Assembly (NCBI GenBank): GCA_016649675.1 | Contig: JAENXG010000002.1 | Span: 1-32,515, forward strand | Reading direction: 5' to 3' | DNA: 32,515 nucleotides | From: Methyloceanibacter sp. | GTDB taxonomy: Bacteria > Pseudomonadota > Alphaproteobacteria > Rhizobiales > Methyloligellaceae | Part shown: positions 1 through 7,934 of the stretch, piece by piece | Position numbering within the stretch: the stretch's first letter is position 1 | Layout of the letters: every line of letters starts with the position of its first letter | Notes under the pieces: generated by a model | Seen by the model: the letters and a program-made list of their open reading frames with translations, nothing else | Told to the model about the DNA's origin: nothing | Database searches by the model: none | Translations under genes and position numbers: made by a program

Positions 1-63
1 ATCGTATGGGAAGCGCTCGATCCGGCCCATTGGCATTTGCGCAACAGTGGTCCGCTGTTTTGA
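1..63 (+). CDS. C-terminal end of a CDS truncated by the window edge (IVWEALDPAHWHLRNSGPLF*)
   Basis: Open frame from base 1 to TGA at 61-63; too short to identify. Confidence 0.4.
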   Translation: MVWEALDPAHWHLRNSGPLF

Positions 64-320
64 ATCGCGCCCCTGCACAATGTTGAAGCCTGGCGCGGGG
101 CTAGGCTAGCTTTGCATCACAAATGGGGGACGGGGCTGGGGGGCCTAGTTACCTGGAACGAACGGCAGAGCTTAGAGGGATCTGAAGCAACACCGAACTT
201 AAGGCTCAGGAACACGATGGGGGGGCGAGCTGAAGCCCGCTGTTAAAGGCCATGCCTTTGGCGCTCGGCTCGTTTCGCAGGGAAGACCGGCCCGGTCCAT
301 CCGGGCCGGTTCTTTTTTGT
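64..320 (+). ncRNA. Candidate structured non-coding RNA or long 3' UTR ending in an intrinsic terminator
   Basis: No convincing ORF; hairpin AAAGGC-CAT-GCCTTT (245-259), complementary CTAGGC/GCCTAG segments, then a strong terminator at 286-319. Confidence 0.35.
286..319 (+). terminator. Rho-independent terminator
   Basis: Perfect 10-bp stem ACCGGCCCGG / CCGGGCCGGT, loop TCCAT, followed by TCTTTTTTG. Confidence 0.85.
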
Positions 321-325
321 CCAGG

Positions 326-371
326 GCATGATCTTCGAAAAGTGGGCACCGGTTTTCCGAAAAGATCATGC
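326..371. repeat. Dispersed palindromic repeat of the type common in Rhizobiales (GCATGATCTT...AAGATCATGC)
   Basis: 10-bp terminal inverted arms GCATGATCTT/AAGATCATGC around CGAAAAGTGGGCACCGGTTTTCCGAA; resembles the abundant GGCATGATCTTTTCCGAAAACCGG... repeat. Confidence 0.6.
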
Positions 372-385
372 TCAAAAATAGTCTT

Positions 386-1291
386 CTACAGTCCGAGCTT
401 CGCGAGCGTCCGATCGATCCCGGCAAGATAGGCTCGCCCGAACAGCCTCACATGCACGAGCGTCGGGTAGAGATTGTAGATGTCGCAGCGAAGCTCGTGA
501 AAACCGGGCTCGAGCGGCAATAGAGCCTCATAGGTCTCGAAGAAGGCCTTGCCGAACGTCCCGAACATCGTGGTGAAGGCAAGCTCGATCTCTGCATGGC
601 CGCAATAGATGGCGGGATCCACGAACCCCGCGATCCTTCCTCCGCTGACCAGCACGTTCCCGGTCCACAGATCCCCATGCAGCAGGCTCGGGAAGGCGGG
701 CTCGATGAGATAATCGTCGATCCGCTCGGCCAGTCGCTCGACGCGGGCGTACAGCTGAGCCGGCAGGTTTCCCTCCGCATGCGCCCTCTCGGCCATGGCC
801 ATGAGGCGATGGTCCCGGAAGAAGGGCACCCAGCGCGACGTCTCAGGGTTTGGTTGGGGAAGCGGTCCGATCTGCGTATCGCGCGCATAGCCGAATCGCG
901 CTTTGGGACTTGCATGGAGCTTGGCGATCAGCTCCGCGGCGTGACGCTCGACGCTGTCGGTGATGGCGCCGCCGTCGTTGTCGATGAAGTCCATGACGAG
1001 GAGGTTGGCGTCGGCATAATGGACATGCGGGACGGGGAGCTCCGAATGGCGCGCAAGCTCGCCGAGCATATAGGCCTCAAGCTCAAGCCCTGAGGTGCGG
1101 CCAGAACCTGCGTGCCGCGCCTTGACCGCCAAGCGCCGCCCGTCGGCAAGACACAGCTTGAGCCCGGTGAGGCCGAAGCCCACGGGGAGGGGGCTCGTCT
1201 CGACGGCGCGCGCGTCCAGCACCTCTTCAAGCCGCGACTTGAGCTCGTTGTCACCCATCACGCCGCCGTTAACCCACACCGCCAATGTCAC
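386..1291 (-). CDS. Fructosamine/ketosamine-3-kinase family protein (APH-like kinase)
   Basis: LLHGDLWTGNVLVSGGRIAGFVDPAIYCGHAEIELAF is the FN3K catalytic signature; true start may be the internal Met (MGDNELK). Confidence 0.85.
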   Translation of the reverse strand: MTLAVWVNGGVMGDNELKSRLEEVLDARAVETSPLPVGFGLTGLKLCLADGRRLAVKARHAGSGRTSGLELEAYMLGELARHSELPVPHVHYADANLLVMDFIDNDGGAITDSVERHAAELIAKLHASPKARFGYARDTQIGPLPQPNPETSRWVPFFRDHRLMAMAERAHAEGNLPAQLYARVERLAERIDDYLIEPAFPSLLHGDLWTGNVLVSGGRIAGFVDPAIYCGHAEIELAFTTMFGTFGKAFFETYEALLPLEPGFHELRCDIYNLYPTLVHVRLFGRAYLAGIDRTLAKLGL

Positions 1292-1373
1292 AAGGCTGAA
1301 ACAAAATCACTTTAAGTCCGGGCGCATCGTATTGAAAACATGGGACGAAGACGACGTGCAGCATGAACCCGGG

Positions 1374-2162
1374 ATGAGGCGTTACCGCGCACTATTCATC
1401 TCGGACCTGCATTTAGGCACCAAGGCCTGCCAAGCCGAAGCCTTCCTCGATTTCCTGCGTTGCCACGACGCGTCCCACATCTACCTCATCGGCGACATCG
1501 TCGACTTCTGGCGCATCAGGCGCGGCATTTACTGGCCACAGTCCCATAACGACGTGCTGCAGAAGCTCCTGCGCAAGGCCCGCAAGGGAACCGACCTCGT
1601 CCTCATTCCCGGCAATCACGACGAGGCGCTGCGGGACTATTGCGGGGTGAGGTTCGGCGGCATCGCCATCGAGCGCAACACCATCCATGTCGGCGCCGAC
1701 GGCAGGCGTTATCTCGTCATGCACGGCGATGAGTTCGACGTCGTGGTGCGCTATGCCAAATGGCTCGCCCTTCTCGGCGACTGGAGTTACGAGCTCGCGC
1801 TTTGGGCGAACACGCATTTCAACGTCTTACGCCGCTGGCTCGGCATGCCCTACTGGTCGCTCTCGGCCTATCTCAAGCACAAGGTCAAGCGGGCGGTGAA
1901 CTATATCGGCGAGTTCGAGATGGCCCTTTCCCAAGAGGCGCGCCGTCACGGGGCGCAAGGCGTGATCTGCGGCCATATCCATCATGCCGCCATGCGCCAG
2001 GTCGGCGACGTGATCTACATCAATACCGGCGATTGGGTCGAAAGCTGCACGGCAGTGGCCGAGACCGAGGAGGGGGTTTTCGAGATCGTCCGCTGGACGC
2101 ACCCGCCCGAGGGCATGAGCAGGCCAGAGCCGCTTGTCGAGGAGTTCGAGGCTGCCGCCTGA
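1374..2162 (+). CDS. Metallophosphoesterase, UDP-2,3-diacylglucosamine diphosphatase (LpxH)-like
   Basis: FISDLHLG, GDIVDFW, GNHD, CGHIHH metallophosphoesterase motifs; ATG at 1374 within the ORF starting at 1095. Confidence 0.85.
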   Translation: MRRYRALFISDLHLGTKACQAEAFLDFLRCHDASHIYLIGDIVDFWRIRRGIYWPQSHNDVLQKLLRKARKGTDLVLIPGNHDEALRDYCGVRFGGIAIERNTIHVGADGRRYLVMHGDEFDVVVRYAKWLALLGDWSYELALWANTHFNVLRRWLGMPYWSLSAYLKHKVKRAVNYIGEFEMALSQEARRHGAQGVICGHIHHAAMRQVGDVIYINTGDWVESCTAVAETEEGVFEIVRWTHPPEGMSRPEPLVEEFEAAA

Positions 2163-3388
2163 TGCGGGTGCTCGTCGCGACCGATGCCTGGCACCCTCAG
2201 GTGAATGGGGTTGTGCGGACCTATGAGCGCCTCGCTCAGGAGGCGCCGAAGCTCGGCTTCGAGGTCAGCTTCCTTGCGCCCTCGCTGTTCCGCACGCTGC
2301 CTTGCCCGACCTATCCCGAGATCAGGCTGGCGCTCGCGAGCCCGGGGGCGATCGCGCGCCACATCGAGCAAATGCGTCCTGATTTCATCCACATCGCCAC
2401 GGAGGGACCGATCGGGCTCATGACCAGGCGCTATTGCCGCAAGACGAGGCGACCCTTCACCACGAGCTATCACACCCGCTTCCCGGAATATGTCTCGGCT
2501 CGCCTGCCGGTGCCCGAGGCTTGGTGCTATGCCTTGCAGCGCCGGTTCCATAACGCTTCCGCCGGCACCTTCGTCGCGGCGCCGTCGGTCGCGGCCGAAC
2601 TCAAGGCGCGCGGCTTCGAGCGGCTGATGCTGTGGTCGCGCGGAGTCGATACCGAGCTGTTCCGGCCGAGGCCTGTGCGGCTGTTCGGCGAAGGGCCCGT
2701 CTTTCTCTATGTCGGCCGCATCGCGGTGGAGAAGAACATCAAGGCCTTTCTCGATCTCCCCCTTCCCGGCCGCAAAGTCCTGGTCGGCAGCGGCCCGCAA
2801 ACTGCCGAGCTCGAGCGCCTCTATCCCGAGGCGTTGTTTGCCGGTTCGAAGCACGGCGAGGATCTGGCGCAAGCTTACGCCTCGGCCGACGTCTTTGTGT
2901 TTCCGAGCCTGACCGACACGTTCGGCCTCGTGCTGCTCGAGGCGCTCGCCTGCGGCGTGCCCGTGGCCGCCTACCCAGCGAGCGGGCCAAGAGACGTACT
3001 CACCGATCCGCGCGTGGGCGTGCTCAGCGCCGATCTGAGGGAGGCGGCGCTAAGGGCGCTCGATCTCGACCCGGACGCGGCTCGAGCGCATGCGCTCCTC
3101 TATAGCTGGGAGAATTCGGCGAGGCAGTTCATGGAGAATATGCTGATCGCCCACAATATGGGCTTGCCCGATAAAAGGGCACGCTTTCGGCGCTGGCGGC
3201 AGAAGCGAACAGAGCAAAGAAAGCAAAAGAAAACGGCCCGGTTGGGGGGAAACCGGGCCGTCTCATTCTCATACGTCACTTTGGGGGACGCTTTGGGGGA
3301 AATCGCGTCCTCCTTGAGATGGTTAGCGACCTCTGCGGTGTCAAGAGGGGGAGCGCAAAGTCTCCGCATTCTTTCGCTAAGCCGCTAG
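2162..3388 (+). CDS. Glycosyltransferase family 4 (MgtA/SqdX-like alpha-glycosyltransferase)
   Basis: MRVLVATDAWHPQVNGVVRTYERLA N-terminus and FVFPSLTDTFGLVLLEALACGVPVAAY; ATG overlaps previous stop (TGATG). Confidence 0.85.
   Translation: MRVLVATDAWHPQVNGVVRTYERLAQEAPKLGFEVSFLAPSLFRTLPCPTYPEIRLALASPGAIARHIEQMRPDFIHIATEGPIGLMTRRYCRKTRRPFTTSYHTRFPEYVSARLPVPEAWCYALQRRFHNASAGTFVAAPSVAAELKARGFERLMLWSRGVDTELFRPRPVRLFGEGPVFLYVGRIAVEKNIKAFLDLPLPGRKVLVGSGPQTAELERLYPEALFAGSKHGEDLAQAYASADVFVFPSLTDTFGLVLLEALACGVPVAAYPASGPRDVLTDPRVGVLSADLREAALRALDLDPDAARAHALLYSWENSARQFMENMLIAHNMGLPDKRARFRRWRQKRTEQRKQKKTARLGGNRAVSFSYVTLGDALGEIASSLRWLATSAVSRGGAQSLRILSLSR
3215..3262 (-). terminator. Minus-strand intrinsic terminator lying inside the 3' end of the glycosyltransferase ORF
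   Basis: 11-bp perfect stem (3233-3243 / 3251-3261); on the minus strand followed by TTTTCTTTTGCTTTCTTT. Confidence 0.7.
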
Positions 3389-3408
3389 AACGATTCAATA
3401 AATTCGTT

Positions 3409-4350
3409 TCAGCCGAACAGCGCCGCCCGCTTGACGGCGTGCAGCTTGGCAAGCGTCAAGGGCTCCGGCCGCTCGAAGGCCTCGCCGGCGGGGGAGCCGG
3501 GGGCATGGCGCGCCGCTTTCCATGTGGGCGCCCGGTCGGCCACCGCTTGCGCTTCAAACCCGACCGGGCTTGGCGCCTTTGTTTCGCGCTCGCTCAGCAT
3601 GTGATCGACGTCGTCTTGCCTCAGCCCTTCGCCTTTGCGCTGAGGTCCGTTCAACAGGCGCTCGCCGTCGCGTCCCGCCGCTTCTGCGAATGCCTCCATC
3701 CGCGCGGCGATGTCGTCGATCTTGAAGGCGATATCGTCGACGCCCCAGATCTCGATCATGGCGTTGATGCGCTGCTCGATGAAGCGGAGTGCCCGCACCA
3801 CTTTGCCGGTTCGCTGCCCGGTGATGTCCTGGAACGAGCAGGCGGTGTAGATGTCCGTGGCGCGCTGGTCGATCCGGTCGCAGAGCTCGATCTCGGTGCC
3901 GCGCTCGCGCAGGGTCCAGGCGACCTCCTGGATCTCCTCGGCGGCCTGCAGAATGTCCGAGGTTGCCCTCTCGGTCGCCTCGACGATGTGATCGAGCTCT
4001 TCGGTGGCGCTGATGAGCTGCTTGTCGAAGTGCTGCGGCGGCCTGATCTGTGCGATCTCGCGCCGCGTGCGCGCAATCGCCTCGCTCATTTCGACGAGAT
4101 CGGCAAAGACATTCCCCGGCGGCGCTTGTCGCTGCGGCTTGAGCACCGCGGTCTCGAGTTTGGCGATGGCCTCGAGCAGCATGTCGGTTTCGGCAGTCCG
4201 GTTGCGGCGGGCATATTCGGCGAGGAACCAGCGTCCGCGCGGGAAGGCGCTCAGCGCGGATTCGAGCGCAGCATAGTCCGTGGCCAGCCCGGATCGAGGC
4301 GGAGCTTCGGGCTGGGCTGGGAGTGTGCCGTCTGCGGCGCGTTCCGGCAT
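3409..4350 (-). CDS. cheZ: Protein phosphatase CheZ family
   Basis: CSFQDITGQRTGKVVRALRFIE contains the DxxxQ catalytic motif (cf. QDLTGQ in enteric CheZ); helical protein. Confidence 0.8.
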   Translation of the reverse strand: MPERAADGTLPAQPEAPPRSGLATDYAALESALSAFPRGRWFLAEYARRNRTAETDMLLEAIAKLETAVLKPQRQAPPGNVFADLVEMSEAIARTRREIAQIRPPQHFDKQLISATEELDHIVEATERATSDILQAAEEIQEVAWTLRERGTEIELCDRIDQRATDIYTACSFQDITGQRTGKVVRALRFIEQRINAMIEIWGVDDIAFKIDDIAARMEAFAEAAGRDGERLLNGPQRKGEGLRQDDVDHMLSERETKAPSPVGFEAQAVADRAPTWKAARHAPGSPAGEAFERPEPLTLAKLHAVKRAALFG

Positions 4351-4422
4351 GGTGGCAAGGCTAGCGTGATTCGGGGTAAGGGCCGAGTGTAGAGGGGAAC
4401 GACTAGGGATTCGTTAACCTCC

Positions 4423-5649
4423 ATGACCGAGCTGGCGCAAGCGCGCGTCCCGTTTCCTTCCTTCGCCTTGCGGCTCGGCTTCCTCTACGCCGCTCTGTTT
4501 CTGGTGGTGGGCTGCTATCTCCCATACCTGCCGGTCTGGCTCCATTGGCGGAACCTCGATGCCGACGAGATCGCCGGGCTTCTCGCCACCCCGCTCTTCA
4601 TCCGCATCCTGTTCACGCCGGCCATCAGCTTCGCCGCCGACCTCTTGGGGGGCCGGCGCGCGATCCTCATCGCTCTCGCTTGGGGGTCACTCGCCTCCTT
4701 CCTACTGCTGTGGGCGGCTGACGGTTTCTGGCAGATGCTCCTCGCCACGGTTCTGCTTGCCATCAACTGGACCACGATCATGCCGCTGATCGAGACGGTG
4801 GCGGTGGCGGGCATCAGAAGCGGCGCGGTCGATTATGGCAAAGTGAGGCTGTGGGGCTCGCTCAGCTTCATCGTGGCAAGCCTGGGCTCGGGCCTTCTCA
4901 TCGGCACGCTCGGGGCTGGCACGGTCCTGCCGCTGCTCGTTGCGGGAACGGCGGCGATGGTTCTTGGCGCCCATCTCTTGCCGCGTGAGGTTGCGGGTCG
5001 CGGCCCTCTCGCCCCGGCAAGGCCCCGCCGCATCAGGCTCGCCGACGCGTTCGACCTCGTGCGCGCGCCGCTCTTCCTGCTGTTTCTTCTGGCGGCGAGC
5101 ATGGTCCAGGCCAGTCACGCGCTGTATTACAGCTTCGGCAGTCTGTATTGGCGGGCGCAAGGCATTCCCGACGGCGCCATCGGCGCGCTCTGGTCGGTGG
5201 GCGTCGTCGCCGAGATCGCGCTCTTTGCCGCTTCGGGACGAGTCATCGCGTCGATCGGCACGGCAAGGCTGCTGATGCTCGCCGGGCTCGCGGCAACCTT
5301 GCGCTGGGGCCTCATGGCGGTCGATCCGCCTCTATGGGCAACGGCGATGCTGCAGACGCTCCATGCCATGAGCTTCGGCGCCGCTCATCTCGCTTCCATT
5401 CATTTCATGACCCATGCCGTGCCGGAGGATCGCGCCGCCACCGCCCAAGGCCTTTATGCCGCCGTTGTCGCAGGCCTCGTGCTGGGCGGCGCCACCATCG
5501 CCTCCGGCCCGCTCTATCGGACATTTGGCGGTGAAGCTTACGCCGCCATGGCCTGCCTTGCGCTTATCGGGGCGGGCAGCGCCTTTCTCCTCATGCGGCG
5601 CTGGCGCGGCGGACTGGTCGTGGGAGCGGCCGAGCCGCCCACCGCGTAG
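4423..5649 (+). CDS. MFS transporter (MFS_1-like)
   Basis: 408 aa polytopic hydrophobic protein; YLPYLPVWLHWRNLDADEIAGLLATP N-terminal pattern. Confidence 0.8.
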   Translation: MTELAQARVPFPSFALRLGFLYAALFLVVGCYLPYLPVWLHWRNLDADEIAGLLATPLFIRILFTPAISFAADLLGGRRAILIALAWGSLASFLLLWAADGFWQMLLATVLLAINWTTIMPLIETVAVAGIRSGAVDYGKVRLWGSLSFIVASLGSGLLIGTLGAGTVLPLLVAGTAAMVLGAHLLPREVAGRGPLAPARPRRIRLADAFDLVRAPLFLLFLLAASMVQASHALYYSFGSLYWRAQGIPDGAIGALWSVGVVAEIALFAASGRVIASIGTARLLMLAGLAATLRWGLMAVDPPLWATAMLQTLHAMSFGAAHLASIHFMTHAVPEDRAATAQGLYAAVVAGLVLGGATIASGPLYRTFGGEAYAAMACLALIGAGSAFLLMRRWRGGLVVGAAEPPTA

Positions 5650-5774
5650 GGTCGCCCACGACTTTTTGGCCGCAGTTTGATCGTTGATCCTTCTCAAGGC
5701 AGGGAGTGATCAGGGCGATATAGTTGCGGTCCACAATGCGAGACGGCCCTGAAGGGGCCTTCAAGGAGGATGCG

Positions 5775-6398
5775 ATGCGGATGCTCCAGAAATTGGCGCT
5801 TGCGAGCGGCTTGGCGGTTGCTGCCGCCGCATTTCCGGCTATGGCGCAGCAGGGCCAGCAGCAAATGCCCATGATGGGCCAGGGCACTGGCGGCATGATG
5901 GGCCAGGGCGCAGGCGGAATGATGGGCCAGGGCGCAGACGGAATGATGGGTCAGGGCGGACCCGGCATGATGAACCAGGGCATGATGGGCGGCTGCCCGA
6001 TGATGGGAGGCATGATGGGTCGCGGCATGGGGATGGGCGGCATGATGGGCCCGATGACGGGGATGATGATGGGCTCCGGCCCAATGATGGAAGGCGGGCT
6101 GGCTTATCAGAAGGCCGAGCTTGCCATCACCGAGGACCAGACCGCGGCGTGGGATAGCTACGCGGCCGCCGTCAAGGCGCGCGGTACGGTCATGCAGGGC
6201 ATGCATGCCGACATGATACAGGCGATGCAAACCGGGAGCGCGGCAGCGCGCATGGACGCTCACATCAAAGCTATGGAGAGCATTGTCGAGAGCCTGAAGG
6301 CACTGAAGCCCGCGACGGAAGCTCTCTATGCCGTACTCACCGACGAGCAGAAGAAGAAGGCCGATCAATTGCTGGGCGGCGGTTGCGGCATGATGTGA
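5775..6398 (+). CDS. Secreted Met/Gly-rich protein with LTXXQ/Spy-like C-terminal helical domain
   Basis: Signal peptide MRMLQKLALASGLAVAAAAFPAMA; GGMMGQGA repeats; AGGAGG upstream of ATG 5775; LTDEQKKKADQLLG tail. Confidence 0.75.
   Translation: MRMLQKLALASGLAVAAAAFPAMAQQGQQQMPMMGQGTGGMMGQGAGGMMGQGADGMMGQGGPGMMNQGMMGGCPMMGGMMGRGMGMGGMMGPMTGMMMGSGPMMEGGLAYQKAELAITEDQTAAWDSYAAAVKARGTVMQGMHADMIQAMQTGSAAARMDAHIKAMESIVESLKALKPATEALYAVLTDEQKKKADQLLGGGCGMM
5870..6090 (+). repeat. Imperfect tandem repeats encoding (GGMMGQGA)n-type Met-rich tract
   Basis: Recurring gg(c/a)(g/a)tgatggg(c/t)cagggc units. Confidence 0.75.
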
Positions 6399-6415
6399 GC
6401 GGCGCACGGACCTCG

Positions 6416-6802
6416 ATGAGCTACCATTTCTCCAAGCGGCTTAATCTCCCCTTCGACCAGGCGGTGACGGGCGTGATCGAAGCGCTGAAGCGCGAGGGCT
6501 TTGGTGTGCTCACCGATATCGACGTTAGAGCGACGCTCAAAGCGAAGCTCGGCGAGGATTTTCGTCCCTATAGGATTCTCGGCGCCTGCAACCCCCTCCT
6601 TGCGCATCGCGCATTGCAGCTCGAGGACAAGATCGGCACCATGCTCCCCTGTAACGTCGTGGTGCAGGAGCATCCAGGTGCCGGTGTCGAAGTTTCAGCC
6701 GTCGATCCGGTGGCCTCCATGCAGGCGATCGAGAATCCCGGCCTCGCTGAGGTGGCGAACGAGGTCCGAGCCAAGCTCAAAAGGGTCGTGGAAGGTTTGT
6801 AG
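6416..6802 (+). CDS. DUF302 domain protein
   Basis: MSYHFSKRLNLPFDQAVTGVIEALKREGFGVLTDIDV...LGACNPLLAHRAL...LPCNVVV is the DUF302 pattern. Confidence 0.85.
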   Translation: MSYHFSKRLNLPFDQAVTGVIEALKREGFGVLTDIDVRATLKAKLGEDFRPYRILGACNPLLAHRALQLEDKIGTMLPCNVVVQEHPGAGVEVSAVDPVASMQAIENPGLAEVANEVRAKLKRVVEGL

Positions 6803-6813
6803 GGGCTGCGCGC

Positions 6814-7839
6814 TCAGCCCCAAAGCTCGGGGAGCGGTGGGGAGACGAGGCCTGCCGCATAGGTCAGCCCAGGCACCCGGTCGCGCGCAAGGAGCAGCGG
6901 GCCGTCGAGATCGACCCAATCGGCATCTTGGGCGAGGAGGAGCGCAGGCGCCATGGCGAGCGAGGTGGCGACCATCGAGCCCACCATGATCTTCAGCCCG
7001 AGCGCGCGGGCCTGCGCCACAGTGAGAAGCGCCTCGGTCAGTCCGCCGGTCTTGTCGAGCTTGATGTTCACCGCATCGTAACGTGAGGCGATCGCCGGGA
7101 GCGAGGCGCGGTCATGCACCGACTCGTCGGCACAGATCGGAACAATCCTCTCGATGTGCTCCAAAAGTTCGTCGCTGCCGGCGGGGAGGGGTTGCTCGAC
7201 AAGTTCGACGCCTGACGCCGCCGCGGCAGCAAGAAGCGATTCAAGATCATTCGGTTGCCACGCCTCGTTGGCATCGGCGATGAGCCGGGCCTGAGGCGCC
7301 GCATGGCGCACGGCGGCCAGGCGCGCCTCGTCGCCATCGCCGTCAAGCTTGAGCTTGAGGAGCGGATGGGCGCTCGCCTCGCGCGCCCGCGCCGCCATCA
7401 CCTCGGGGCTTCCTAGCGAGATGGTGAACGCCGTCGGCACGGGATGAAGGGGCCCGAGTCCCGCAAGCGCCGCGGCGCGGCGCCCCGATCGCTTAGCCTC
7501 CAGGTCCCACAGCGCGCAATCGAGAGCGTTGCGAGCGGCGCCGGCCGGAAGGAGCGAAAGTAGCTCGACCCGGCTCAAGCCGTGGGCAATCGCGCCAGCG
7601 CAAGCCTCGATGGACGCGACCACCCCCTCGACGTTCTCCCCATAGCGCCCGTACGGAACGCACTCGCCGCGACCGGTGTGGAGGCCGTCGCTGATCGCGG
7701 CCACCACCACCACCGCCTCATGCTTTGAGCCGCGCGAGATGGTGAAAACGCCCGTGATCGGCCAGCGCTCGACGCGCACGGCAAGGCCGAGGCGCCCATT
7801 GGCTCCTTCTCCGTTAAGCCCATCCTCAGCCGCTCCCAT
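6814..7839 (-). CDS. dgcA: Dipeptide epimerase / N-acetyl-D-Glu racemase DgcA-type (enolase superfamily)
   Basis: LKLKLDGDGDEARLAAVRHAAPQARLIADANEAW, ELVEQPLPAG, CADESV, NIKLDKTGGL motifs. Confidence 0.8.
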   Translation of the reverse strand: MGAAEDGLNGEGANGRLGLAVRVERWPITGVFTISRGSKHEAVVVVAAISDGLHTGRGECVPYGRYGENVEGVVASIEACAGAIAHGLSRVELLSLLPAGAARNALDCALWDLEAKRSGRRAAALAGLGPLHPVPTAFTISLGSPEVMAARAREASAHPLLKLKLDGDGDEARLAAVRHAAPQARLIADANEAWQPNDLESLLAAAAASGVELVEQPLPAGSDELLEHIERIVPICADESVHDRASLPAIASRYDAVNIKLDKTGGLTEALLTVAQARALGLKIMVGSMVATSLAMAPALLLAQDADWVDLDGPLLLARDRVPGLTYAAGLVSPPLPELWG

Positions 7840-7934
7840 GACGCCTTTCTTTCTCCGGGTTTTTCGTTCAAAAACAGAGCGCTTCCGAAGGCTTCAAATC
7901 CTTTCGTGTCAATTCCAGCAAGCTAAGCCGTTCC

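Noticed and set aside
2015-2872. 285-aa minus-strand ORF
   Set aside because: Antisense to the metallophosphoesterase and glycosyltransferase genes
3319-4392. 357-aa plus-strand ORF
   Set aside because: Antisense to cheZ, no recognisable domain
4394-4419. GGAAC...CGTT resembling an EcfG general-stress promoter
   Set aside because: Spacer is only 11 nt; EcfG promoters need about 16-17 nt
4413-4427. GTTAACCTCC as a possible CtrA half-site upstream of the MFS gene
   Set aside because: Only one TTAA; the second half has at least two mismatches on either strand
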